A stretch of 53,262 nt of DNA from Pleurocapsales cyanobacterium LEGE 10410 (lineage in GTDB: Bacteria; Cyanobacteriota; Cyanobacteriia; Cyanobacteriales; Xenococcaceae): assembly GCA_015207195.1 (NCBI GenBank), contig JADEXJ010000023.1, positions 1 to 53,262 of the forward strand, in the 5' to 3' direction. The translations under genes were made by a program, and so were the position numbers. Each line of letters opens with the position of its first letter. The stretch's first letter is position 1. Shown here piece after piece: positions 45,105 to 53,262 of the stretch. The notes below the pieces were generated by a model, which was not told the origin of the DNA, did no database searches, and worked only from the letters and a program-made list of their open reading frames with translations.

Positions 45105-47531
45105 ATGGTTGATGTCAAGGCTGAATCTCAAGTTGGAAATCAAAATGTAATTGATGTAGATAGTCTGCAACAGGAAGTTATTGAATTATTAGACGATATT
45201 AATCTACTAATTGATGATACTCAAGCCGACTTAAATAGCTTGGCAGAACCTAAATACAACCAGTTTCAGCAACAGATTGCTGCTGCGGGACAAAATGTTG
45301 CCGATCTCCAGTTAAGAATGGCAATTGTTGCCCCAATGAAGGCTGGCAAATCGACCATCATCAACGCGATCACGGGACAGGAATTATTACCTAGCTGTGC
45401 CGTTGCCATGACAACTATCCCGACCGAAATAACTTTTAATTCCGAGATTGATCGACCAATTCTTCATCTAAGTTCAGATACCCGCGATCTGTTTGGGAAA
45501 TTAGAACGGGAGTTGAGGCAAAATGTAGAGCGTTTGGGAATTGCACCCTTGCAGCAGAGACTCAGCCGTTATCCCCATCTGTTAGATCTGTTTGCCCAGG
45601 TTGCTGCCTCTAATGATTTTACTTTAACCGAGAAAGTTACTGGCGTAGATGCGATCGCTACTGTTTTAAACCGTCTCAATCACTTAATTCGACTTTACAG
45701 CGTCATTGAACCCACTCAAGACCCCCTGGCGCAATTAAAAGATGTACCCTGTATTGAAACCCCTAGTTTAAACACAGGTAACCAAGAACAAGCCCAAAGT
45801 TTGGGAAATTTGACAATTATCGATACTCCTGGTCCTAATGAAGCAGGAGATGGCTTAAAATTGACCGCAGTGGTGGAAGAACAGTTGCGTCGTAGTTCTA
45901 TTGTCTTGGTGGTCTTAGACTTTACCCAGTTTAATAGTGAAGCAGCAGAGACCATCAAACAACAAATTCAACCAATTGTCGAATCGATTGGCACAGAAAA
46001 TCTTTATGTCTTGGTCAACAAAGTCGATCAGCGTCGTCAGGGAGACATGACTCCCGAACAGGTTAAAGAATTTGTCATCGCGGATTTGGACTTAAATGCC
46101 AATAGCGATCGCGAACGAGTATTTGAAGTTGCTGCCATTCGTGCTTTTGCAGCTACTAGGTTTCTCTTAGAGGTGCAGCAGAATCCAGGCATTCAGTTAC
46201 TAGAGATCAAGTCTTTGACTTCTTTAGCCCCAGAAGTATTAGGTATCGACTGGGATGAAGAACTAGACGATATCACCGTCAAGATTTTAGTGAAAAAAGC
46301 GCGAAAACTCTGGCGTAAGTCTGGCTTTGCACCTTTTATCGATAGTGCGATCGCTGCTTTAATAGATAATGCTGCCCCTCAATGTTTGAATAATGCCCTC
46401 AGTCTCAGTCGCAATCATCTGCTAGCGATCCGAGATGATTTGAATCTGCGGAATAATGCTATTTCTCAAGACACGGCAAAAATACAGCGAGAGGTTGAAT
46501 CTCTCGAACAAGACCTTAGCTGTTTAGAATCCTGTCGCGATCGCCTGAGTTCAATTGCAGATATTAAAATTAAGCTACAGCAAAATTTGCAGCAACTCTT
46601 AGAAAAACTTAAAGCCGAAGCAGCGATCGACGTAGAAAACTTTTTTGTCAGTCAAGAATACGCCCAGGCAAACGCGATTGAAAAAGCTGATATTAGTGCC
46701 AGAAATTTGTTGCTTAGCAATCTGGGAGACTTTGAATTATTTCCTAAATGGGTATCGGATAATTTAAAAGCAGGCATTGAATACAAAACCGCAGGGATTG
46801 TTTCGTTTAAAACCGAACTTGAGGCAGAATATTTTACTCAAGAAGCAGTCGCCAAAGCCAAACAAAGATTGGAACAATTGATTTTACAAGTTAGCCAAAA
46901 CATCGAGGCGGAAGTCAAACAGGCTAAACAAGATTTAGAAAAATTTTTGGTTGAAGAAACCCAGGGAATTATCGAACGAGCCAAAAACCGCCTCCAAACT
47001 ACTTTTGAAGTTGAGCTAGATTTACCATCGCCGATTATCAGCAACGAGCAAGAAATACAAATAGAAAGACAGTTAGTCAAAACCAAAAGTCGTCTGGTAG
47101 ATGATGGTTATGAAGAACGACTAGTCAAAAAACGTGCTTGGTACTATTGGTTTGGCACTATTCCTTTTTATAGTCAAGAAAAACGTAAAAAACCTTATAG
47201 AAAAGAGGATTACTACACGGTTTCTGTCCACGAAATTGTGGAGCAAATTAATTTATCTAGTGAAATATTTGTCGATGGTATTCAACAAAAAATTACGGCA
47301 TATTTAGAACAAGAATTACATCAACAGGTTGATAGTTTTTTTATCAAGCTAGACCAATATTTGAGCAGCTATTTACAGAGTTTGCAACAGGCTCAAGCGG
47401 ATGGTCAACTTTCTCTCAGCCAGCGGGAAAGCCTATCTAATAGCTTGGCTAGATTAGTTCCTAAAACTACCAACTATATCAACCGAGCTAACAACTATTT
47501 GGCAAAAACTCAGCAAATATTAAAAGGATGA
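45105..47531 (+). CDS. Dynamin-like GTPase, CrfC/YjdA type
   Basis: An 808-residue large GTPase. G1 is APMKAGKST (76-84), with Ala in place of the first Gly of GxxxxGKS. The switch-I region AMTTIPTEITF (101-111) resembles CrfC, as does the leader ELLPS. G3 is DTPGPNEAG (about 239) and G4 NKVD (about 305). Long helical and coiled-coil regions follow (about 420-660), then a basic aromatic patch KKRAWYYWFGTIPFYSQ (near 675-691), which may be the membrane or partner-binding paddle, and a further helical end. Such proteins remodel membranes or, for E. coli CrfC, bind the replication clamp. The role here is unknown. Confidence 0.85.
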   Translation: MVDVKAESQVGNQNVIDVDSLQQEVIELLDDINLLIDDTQADLNSLAEPKYNQFQQQIAAAGQNVADLQLRMAIVAPMKAGKSTIINAITGQELLPSCAVAMTTIPTEITFNSEIDRPILHLSSDTRDLFGKLERELRQNVERLGIAPLQQRLSRYPHLLDLFAQVAASNDFTLTEKVTGVDAIATVLNRLNHLIRLYSVIEPTQDPLAQLKDVPCIETPSLNTGNQEQAQSLGNLTIIDTPGPNEAGDGLKLTAVVEEQLRRSSIVLVVLDFTQFNSEAAETIKQQIQPIVESIGTENLYVLVNKVDQRRQGDMTPEQVKEFVIADLDLNANSDRERVFEVAAIRAFAATRFLLEVQQNPGIQLLEIKSLTSLAPEVLGIDWDEELDDITVKILVKKARKLWRKSGFAPFIDSAIAALIDNAAPQCLNNALSLSRNHLLAIRDDLNLRNNAISQDTAKIQREVESLEQDLSCLESCRDRLSSIADIKIKLQQNLQQLLEKLKAEAAIDVENFFVSQEYAQANAIEKADISARNLLLSNLGDFELFPKWVSDNLKAGIEYKTAGIVSFKTELEAEYFTQEAVAKAKQRLEQLILQVSQNIEAEVKQAKQDLEKFLVEETQGIIERAKNRLQTTFEVELDLPSPIISNEQEIQIERQLVKTKSRLVDDGYEERLVKKRAWYYWFGTIPFYSQEKRKKPYRKEDYYTVSVHEIVEQINLSSEIFVDGIQQKITAYLEQELHQQVDSFFIKLDQYLSSYLQSLQQAQADGQLSLSQRESLSNSLARLVPKTTNYINRANNYLAKTQQILKG

Positions 47532-47660
47532 AGGAGCAATATTTGTAGTTTGGGAGTTTCTACCCTCCAGAATAAGAAAATAAATCATAAGATTTAAGAT
47601 TAATTGGCTTTTTGAGGCACAATTGAATTTACCTGAAAATCTTAAGTAGTTCGCGATTGA

Positions 47661-48986
47661 ATGAAAAAAATCTTTGTTGTTGATACTAATGTAATACTCC
47701 ATGACCCAACTGCTATTTTACGGTTTGAAGATAACGAAATAGTGCTGCCCATTGCCGTAATTGAAGAGCTAGACCGCTTTAAAAAACAGCCAGAAATGAC
47801 GGGACGTAATGCCAGGGAGGTTTCGCGTACTCTAGATCAGCTACGCCAAGAAGGTCACTTAACTACGGGAGTGGCATTGAGCAACGGCGGAACTTTACGA
47901 GTGGCGTTGGGCGATCGCCAAACTTTAGGCACCCTGCCCCCTGAATTAAGTGGGGATCTGGCAGATAACTCGATCTTGGCAGTGGGAATGCAGTGTAAAC
48001 AACAATGTCAGTGTCCCGTGATTGTGGTGAGCAAGGATACTAACCTGCGGATCAAAGCAGATGCCTTGGGACTCAATGCGGAGGACTACGAAACAGATAA
48101 GGTAGACGTAGAAGAGCTTTATACGGGAACAACGGAAGTATTTGTTAATGAAGAACAAATTGCTGAATTTTTTAAGGCTGGAACTTTAACTCTCGATCGC
48201 GAATTCCTCCCCAATCAAGATATTACTTTAATCGATAGCGTCAATCCCTCTCACACAGCCTTGGGTATGGCAAAAGGAGCGAGCAGTACGATTGTTCCTT
48301 TGATAGAATTACCAAAATTAGGGGTATCGCGGATTCAACCCCGCAACCGAGAACAAAGATTTGCCCTCAACCTGTTGTTACAGGACTCGATCAAGCTAGT
48401 TACCCTGGTGGGCAAGGCGGGAACGGGTAAAACTTTATTGGCGATCGCAGCAGGACTACAAAAAGTTGCCGATGAAAAACTTTACACTCGTCTATTAATC
48501 TCTCGTCCAGTAGTACCGATGGGTAAAGATATCGGGTTTCTTCCTGGAGATATTAATGAGAAACTGACACCCTGGATGCAGCCTCTATACGATAATTTCG
48601 ATTTGATCTTCGGCACCCAAGATACTTCAGAAAAGCCAGGACATTGGCGGAGGGGACACGAAGAATTAATTGAGATGGGACTGCTACAAATTGAACCCCT
48701 AACCTATATTCGTGGTCGTACTATTCCCAAGCAGTTTTTAATTATTGATGAGGCACAAAATCTCACCCCTCATGAGGTAAAAACCATTATTACCCGTGCG
48801 GGGGAAGGAACCAAAGTTGTTTTAACAGGAGATCCCGATCAGATAGATAACCCATATATCGATGCTGCCAGCAATGGACTGACCTACCTGGTGGAAAGAT
48901 TCAAGCACGAACCTTTGGCAGGTCATATTATTCTGGCTAAAGGGGAACGTTCTAGCTTGGCAGAAAGAGCAGCAGCTTTGCTTTAA
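47661..48986 (+). CDS. PIN-PhoH family ATPase/nuclease
   Basis: A 441-residue fusion of an N-terminal PIN ribonuclease domain (1-130) and a PhoH-type ATPase (about 225-441). PIN acidic residues include D8 (VVDTNVILHDP), E35-E36/D38 (VIEELDRFKK) and a later D in KDTNLRIKA. The ATPase has Walker A GKAGTGKT (about 251-258) and Walker B FLIIDEAQN. Also conserved are SRPVVPMGKDIGFLPGD and TGDPDQID. These YlaK-type proteins are thought to unwind and cut RNA. It lies after the dynamin gene in the same direction, with 129 bases between. Confidence 0.93.
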   Translation: MKKIFVVDTNVILHDPTAILRFEDNEIVLPIAVIEELDRFKKQPEMTGRNAREVSRTLDQLRQEGHLTTGVALSNGGTLRVALGDRQTLGTLPPELSGDLADNSILAVGMQCKQQCQCPVIVVSKDTNLRIKADALGLNAEDYETDKVDVEELYTGTTEVFVNEEQIAEFFKAGTLTLDREFLPNQDITLIDSVNPSHTALGMAKGASSTIVPLIELPKLGVSRIQPRNREQRFALNLLLQDSIKLVTLVGKAGTGKTLLAIAAGLQKVADEKLYTRLLISRPVVPMGKDIGFLPGDINEKLTPWMQPLYDNFDLIFGTQDTSEKPGHWRRGHEELIEMGLLQIEPLTYIRGRTIPKQFLIIDEAQNLTPHEVKTIITRAGEGTKVVLTGDPDQIDNPYIDAASNGLTYLVERFKHEPLAGHIILAKGERSSLAERAAALL

Positions 48987-49008
48987 CAAGGCTTCTGCCT
49001 TCTTTTAA

Positions 49009-49152
49009 CTACATCAAGCCCAACTGTCTCAAGACTCCATGTCCCGTGTTTAGTTCTAAAATAATAGCAGAGACAAAACCAATCATTGCCAAACGACCAT
49101 TCCAAATCTCTGCAAAATTAGTAAAGCCAAATTTACTCTCTTTGTTTTCCAT
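49009..49152 (-). CDS. High light-inducible protein (Hlip, one-helix LHC-like)
   Basis: A 47-residue frame, [20 protein letters not shown] followed by [22 protein letters not shown]. It has the chlorophyll-binding signature E..NGR.AMIGF (ExxNxR) of the single-helix LHC-like family. Hlips bind chlorophyll and carotenoid and protect photosystem assembly under strong light. A Shine-Dalgarno-like caggag precedes the ATG. The gene is divergent from mutS2, and its stop lies about 23 bases from the end of the PIN-PhoH gene. Confidence 0.92.
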   Translation of the reverse strand: MENKESKFGFTNFAEIWNGRLAMIGFVSAIILELNTGHGVLRQLGLM

Positions 49153-49274
49153 AATTACGGTTATCTCCTGATTGCAGGGTTTGCTTACGTCAACTATTCT
49201 TAATATAGCGTAACTTATTTACACATATTGTCTTAATCTGCCCACAATATAAGTAGAAGCCCCCTAAACTGACT

Positions 49275-51674
49275 TTGATTACTACTGAAACTTTAGACTT
49301 ACTAGAATGGCAACGTTTGTGCCAGAATTTATCTACCTTTGCAGCAACTAAGTTGGGTGTTGTAGCAGCACGTCAGTTACGATTGCCGACAACTCAAGCT
49401 CAGAGTGAGCAGTTACTGGCTCAAACTAAAGAAATATATAATCTCGAACAAGAATTAGATTCAGGCTGGACTTTTAAAGGAATTAAAGACATTGGCGCGT
49501 CTTTGGAAAGATCTGGTATTGGTGGTATTGTATCGGCAAAAGAACTGTTGGCTCTGGCGACTACCTTGGCGGGTATGCGTTATCTACGTCGCTTGATTGA
49601 CGATAAGAGCGAGCAGCTAGTAACTTTAGTAGAATTAGTCGCCGATATACGTACTTATCCCGAACTCGAACAAGAGATCCACCACTGTATCGACGATCGC
49701 GGAGAAATAACCGATCGCGCTAACCCCAAGCTGGCAGATATTCGTAGTGAAATCAAAAGTTTGCGGAGTCGCATTTACAAGACGCTACAGAACATTATGC
49801 AGCGCAACTCAACGGCAGTTCAGGAAGCAGTAATTACGCAACGGGGCGATCGCTTTGTCTTGCCCGTCAAGCCAGCTCAAAAAGAGACAATCAAAGGGAT
49901 AGTTCATGATGTTTCTAGTACGGGTTCGACTTACTACATCGAGCCAAATGCAGTGGTAGAGCTAGGTAATCAGCTCCGTCAAAAAGAGCGTCAGGAAAAG
50001 CGAGAAGAAGAAATTATTCTCAAAGCCCTGTCAAACAAAGTAGCCGAGGTACGGGAAGACTTAGAACAAGTTTTAGCGGTGGCAACGATGCTAGATTTGG
50101 CAACAGCTAGGGCGCGTTATGGTTTATGGCTTGAAGCTAATCCCCCCAAGTTTATTGATACTACTCAAGGTGAAACTACTACCCTGCGTCGTCTGCGTCA
50201 TCCCTTATTGATTTGGCAACAACGCCACGAAGAAGATGCGGAAGTCGTGCCAATTGACGTGATAGTTAAGCCTGAAACAAAGGTAGTCGCCATCACGGGA
50301 CCAAATACGGGAGGAAAAACCGTTACCCTAAAAACAATGGGGTTAGCTGCATTGATGGCAAAAGCAGGAATGTTTGTTCCCGCCAAAGAACCTGTAGAGT
50401 TACCCTGGTTTGAAGTGGTTTTAGCAGATATCGGCGATGAGCAGTCTTTACAGCAGAGCTTATCGACATTTTCAGGACATATTCGTCGTATCAGTCGAAT
50501 TATTGCAGCTTTAAAAGATAATGACGCTAGTTCTTTAATTCTCTTAGACGAAGTGGGAGCAGGAACAGATCCTGCTGAAGGAAGTGCTTTGGCGATCGCC
50601 TTACTTAAATATTTAGCCGAACACGGCTTATTGACTATCGCCACTACCCACTACGGCGAATTAAAAGCCCTTAAGTATCAAGACGAGCGGTTTGAAAATG
50701 CTTCCGTAGAGTTTGACGATCATACTCTTCAGCCTACCTATAGACTGCTCTGGGGGATTCCTGGGCGTTCTAATGCCCTAACTATTGCCGAACGCCTGGG
50801 TTTGAATACAGATATTATTCAAGAAGCTCAGTCCTTAGTTGGTGCGAGTGCTTCAGAAGACGTGAATCAGGTAATTGCTGCCCTAGAAAGACAGCGCAAA
50901 GAACAGGAACAAAAAGCTCAAGAAGCGGGTAAGTTACTCGAACAAACCGAGCGTTTTTATTCAGAAGTATCAGAAAAAGCATCTAACCTACAGGAAAGAG
51001 AACGGGCATTAAAAGCCTACCAAGAACAAGCGGTAACCGAAGCGATCGCCGAAGCCAAAAAAGAGGTGGCAAAAGTTATTCGTCGTTTGCAGCAGGGTGA
51101 ACAAACTATGCAGAAAACCCAACAGGCGACAGAAGCTCTCGATCGCCTTACTGCTAAAGAATTAGCCAAAACCCAAACACCCAAGCCAGATAAACCCAGC
51201 TATAGACCCCAGGTAGGAGAGAAAATAAGAATTCCCCGCCTCAATCAGACTGGAGAAGTGTTAGGTATTGATGAAGATACCGAACAACTAACGGTACGCT
51301 TCGGCATTATGAAAATGAATGTCGGTTTAACAGAGATCGAATCTTTAAACGGACAGAAAGCAGAAGTCAAACCCAAAACCACTAAAAAACCTCTAGCGCA
51401 AACCCAGCCAAAAAAACCTGCGGTGATGGTGCGGACTTCCAACAATACCCTTGATATTCGCGGTCAACGGGTAGCCAACGCCGAAATAGAAATTGATAAT
51501 GCGATCGCTCGTGCCATAGAATCGGGAGTGTTGTGGATCATCCACGGTAAGGGAACGGGACGCTTACGAGACGGCGTTCATGAATTTCTCAAACGTCATC
51601 CCCAAGTAGATAAATACGAACTCGCACCGCAAAAAGAAGGCGGTTCGGGGGTAACGGTCGTGCATCTTAAGTAG
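49275..51674 (+). CDS. mutS2: Endonuclease MutS2 / ribosome-rescue ATPase
   Basis: A 799-residue MutS2. It has the MutS core without the mismatch-recognition domain, with Walker A GPNTGGKT (342-349), Walker B SLILLDEVGAGTDPAEG and SALAIALLKYLAEHG, a coiled-coil arm (about 525-625), and a C-terminal Smr nuclease domain (about 725-799, LDIRGQRV and IIHGKGTGRLRDGV). MutS2 splits collided ribosomes in Bacillus and limits recombination in others. The start is TTG at 49275, which matches the usual MutS2 N-terminus ETLDLLEW. Confidence 0.95.
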   Translation: MITTETLDLLEWQRLCQNLSTFAATKLGVVAARQLRLPTTQAQSEQLLAQTKEIYNLEQELDSGWTFKGIKDIGASLERSGIGGIVSAKELLALATTLAGMRYLRRLIDDKSEQLVTLVELVADIRTYPELEQEIHHCIDDRGEITDRANPKLADIRSEIKSLRSRIYKTLQNIMQRNSTAVQEAVITQRGDRFVLPVKPAQKETIKGIVHDVSSTGSTYYIEPNAVVELGNQLRQKERQEKREEEIILKALSNKVAEVREDLEQVLAVATMLDLATARARYGLWLEANPPKFIDTTQGETTTLRRLRHPLLIWQQRHEEDAEVVPIDVIVKPETKVVAITGPNTGGKTVTLKTMGLAALMAKAGMFVPAKEPVELPWFEVVLADIGDEQSLQQSLSTFSGHIRRISRIIAALKDNDASSLILLDEVGAGTDPAEGSALAIALLKYLAEHGLLTIATTHYGELKALKYQDERFENASVEFDDHTLQPTYRLLWGIPGRSNALTIAERLGLNTDIIQEAQSLVGASASEDVNQVIAALERQRKEQEQKAQEAGKLLEQTERFYSEVSEKASNLQERERALKAYQEQAVTEAIAEAKKEVAKVIRRLQQGEQTMQKTQQATEALDRLTAKELAKTQTPKPDKPSYRPQVGEKIRIPRLNQTGEVLGIDEDTEQLTVRFGIMKMNVGLTEIESLNGQKAEVKPKTTKKPLAQTQPKKPAVMVRTSNNTLDIRGQRVANAEIEIDNAIARAIESGVLWIIHGKGTGRLRDGVHEFLKRHPQVDKYELAPQKEGGSGVTVVHLK

Positions 51675-51830
51675 CTTGTGAAAAATTTGGACAACCGACG
51701 ATATTGCTCTTGATTTATTAATCAAGTTGATTTTATAATCATTTTGCGAAAGTCAGAAGTCCAAAATTTCTTATGGAAGAATTGCTTGACGTAATTACGA
51801 AACCAGTCAAAGGCATTGCCAATAACTAGA

Positions 51831-52577
51831 CTAATCTTTCGGCAAACTACGCTCTGTGATATCTCCTAAGACAAAAGTATGTTTACCTCGATCGGCAATT
51901 TTAGTAATAGTTTCTAAATACTGAATAAATTTAATATTTTTATTATTTTTCATCAATTCGGCAGCGTTTTTTAAAGCTCTGGCGATTTCTACAGTAGTTC
52001 TAGCATTTTCTAAATCCAGCTTGGCTCTAATTTTGGCTTCTAACTGTTGAGCAAATAGCTGCTGAATCATCTTGGGGAAGCAAACATCTTTGACGATTAA
52101 CTGATGTACGGTAATGCCATATTTGCTTAATTGAGTTTGTAGTGACTCTGGGATGCTATTAAGAATGTTGTGTTTCTGTTCGTTGATTGACTGACTTTCA
52201 AGCTTGGCGATCGCATCTCTCAATTCGACTTGAGACAAATTGTGTACTACCCCTTCAGCTTCAGCGATCAAATTAGCATAGCGACGGTTGGCAGGAACAT
52301 CGAGTAGGTTAAATCGATTGATGAAAATATCGCCATCCGTAATCTGATATTCCAACAAATAAGACAGACGCAGAGAAATATTATCCTTGGTTAAAACTTC
52401 CTGGTTTGTCACCGTAATCAACTTGCTAATCGTTGGAATAATTACCGCATCAAGCTGGCGAGAAAAGTCAAAATATTTATAGATGCCTGGATTAAGCCGT
52501 TTATTAAACCTATTGTTTTTGTAGAGATAACCGACTTGATTTGGTTTGACGGATACTACTTTATGCAATAATCCCAT
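51831..52577 (-). CDS. SPFH/Band-7 domain protein, slipin-like
   Basis: A 248-residue protein with an SPFH-type core: NQVGYLYKNNRFNKRLNPGIYKYFD, then LITVTNQEVLTKDNISLRLSYLLEYQI, and ELRDAIAKLESQSINEQ. A helical C-terminal part (about 180-225) follows. Unlike most slipins it has no clear N-terminal membrane helix, so it may attach through partners. SPFH proteins organise membrane microdomains or proteases. It starts 5' of a region with no gene on that strand. Confidence 0.85.
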   Translation of the reverse strand: MGLLHKVVSVKPNQVGYLYKNNRFNKRLNPGIYKYFDFSRQLDAVIIPTISKLITVTNQEVLTKDNISLRLSYLLEYQITDGDIFINRFNLLDVPANRRYANLIAEAEGVVHNLSQVELRDAIAKLESQSINEQKHNILNSIPESLQTQLSKYGITVHQLIVKDVCFPKMIQQLFAQQLEAKIRAKLDLENARTTVEIARALKNAAELMKNNKNIKFIQYLETITKIADRGKHTFVLGDITERSLPKD

Positions 52578-52762
52578 TTTTTTAGATAGTTATTTCGAGC
52601 ATAAAGAAGAAGACTAGATAATGAGGAAGATCGATTGAGTCAATACTATAAAAGTAAAGGCGGTATCCTCGATTTTGCAAATCATTATCCAGCTTGTGTT
52701 AGACACTATTCTTCTTTAAAGTTGATGTGGCTTGAAACCAGCTTTTCAAACATTGAAGAGGA

Positions 52763-52839
52763 TGTGAGCCTCTAGGAACTTATCTCCGCAATACCCTGTA
52801 AGTGGATAAGTCCCCGTTTTTTACAGGTGGCGGTTCACA
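52763..52839 (+). ncRNA. Possible structured RNA with a pseudoknot
   Basis: Within the 572-base region 52578-53149, which holds no gene I can support, three helices can form. The outer helix pairs 52763-52770 (tgtgagcc) with 52832-52839 (ggttcaca). Helix B pairs 52778-52784 (acttatc) with 52805-52811 (gataagt). Helix C pairs 52795-52801 (cctgtaa) with 52821-52827 (ttacagg). B and C cross, giving an H-type pseudoknot inside the outer stem. A further hairpin (ttgaaa/tttcaa, 52732-52749) precedes it. I cannot match it to a named family. The transcribed strand is not certain. Confidence 0.35.
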
Positions 52840-53149
52840 CCAATATAGCAAGTTTGTTTTCGGTAAATTTCTAATTTTTTACCAGATGGCTTTTATCAGA
52901 TGGCGATCGAGTAACGGAAATCCGCCTGATTCCAAAATTTAAGCCCATTTCTCATTTTTGGCACTTTAAGCTTGATCGCTACGTCTTTGTCTAAGCAAGA
53001 ATCGTTTTACCGTAACGTAATTATGGGAATACTAAAAATGATAAGCAGGCTCTTGAGAGACAAATGATTTTAAATTAGATTTTCTGTCTGGCGATCGCTC
53101 TTTGTAGCGTGTTCAATTTTTATTTTTAATTCATATCTGGAGTGTAACC

Positions 53150-53262
53150 ATGTTTTTTTACCAAAAGCTTAGTAAAAAGGCGATAGCAACTATATTAGGA
53201 TTTACATCTGCTCTTTCTACAGGTAGTATGGTCGATGCCAAAACCACCAACGCCGTTAATAT
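53150..53262 (+). CDS. Start of a secreted protein, truncated by the window end
   Basis: The first 37 codons read MFFYQKLSKKAIATILGFTS then ALSTGSMVDAKTTNAVN. This looks like a signal peptide: basic n-region (KLSKKA), hydrophobic core (IATILGFTSALS) and a VDA-like cleavage site. A Shine-Dalgarno-like ggagtg lies about six bases before the ATG. The rest lies outside the window, so no family can be named. Confidence 0.65.
   Translation, partial: MFFYQKLSKKAIATILGFTSALSTGSMVDAKTTNAVN

Noticed and set aside
49153-49274. HLR1 (RpaB) site upstream of the hli gene
   Set aside because: A single ttaca-like half is present on the plus strand, but no second half at the required ten-base spacing.

Overview
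The window is cyanobacterial chromosome, probably from a coccoid or baeocyte-forming lineage, though I cannot name the genus. The HIP1 octamer (gcgatcgc) recurs throughout coding and intergenic DNA. Heptameric tandem repeats typical of cyanobacteria lie between genes. There is a Hlip gene, a Pix phototaxis operon with a bilin-type GAF domain, and several families that are largely cyanobacterial (DUF3326, PATAN response regulators, dihydroorotase-like PyrC). Most genes are ordinary housekeeping or conserved accessory genes. I see no transposase, phage gene, tRNA or CRISPR array.

Layout. 1-260: end of an rRNA operon (5S) and two tandem hairpins. 389-5233: OmpR-type response regulator, two minus-strand proteins (unknown; TPR), a secreted collagen-like protein and a nucleoside phosphorylase. 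5337-9623: a DNA-phosphorothioation-associated methyltransferase with duplicated flanking domains, then a PAS-GGDEF-EAL protein. 9769-14651: a catalytically degenerate dihydroorotase divergent from purA, ribosomal protein bL25, a VOC protein, a possible 31-residue membrane peptide and tatC. 15005-22715: a predicted eight-bladed propeller, a PfkB kinase, MATE and AEC transporters, a PHP phosphoesterase, a palindromic element, an unknown protein and an alpha/beta hydrolase-like protein.

22721-35400 (minus strand) is a complete taxis operon in the order pixG-pixH-pixI-pixJ-pixJ2-pixL-cheW, the same order as the Synechocystis pixGHIJ1J2L cluster as I remember it. PixJ carries both cysteine motifs of a DXCF cyanobacteriochrome. 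PixJ2 has lost them. PixL is a CheA with two receiver domains and a linker containing 150-bp tandem repeats. Together these genes should turn light into a phosphorelay that controls type IV pilus motility.

35860-42820: an HTH-GrpE-like fusion, an oligopeptide-type ABC permease, a stand-alone dndE, a periplasmic M48 protease with TPRs, a 58-residue protein upstream of DUF3326, a CPBP protease and an unknown exported protein. 42876-53262: tyrS, a DUF2227 membrane protein, a CrfC-like dynamin GTPase, a PIN-PhoH ATPase, an hli gene divergent from mutS2, an SPFH protein, a possible pseudoknotted RNA and the start of a secreted protein that runs off the window.

The most notable points are the dispersed Dnd components (methyltransferase and DndE about 30 kb apart, without dndBCD), the photoreceptor motifs in PixJ, the PixL linker repeats, the pseudo-dihydroorotase, the propeller and the structured-RNA candidate at 52763-52839. 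All functional statements rest on motif recognition without database searches.
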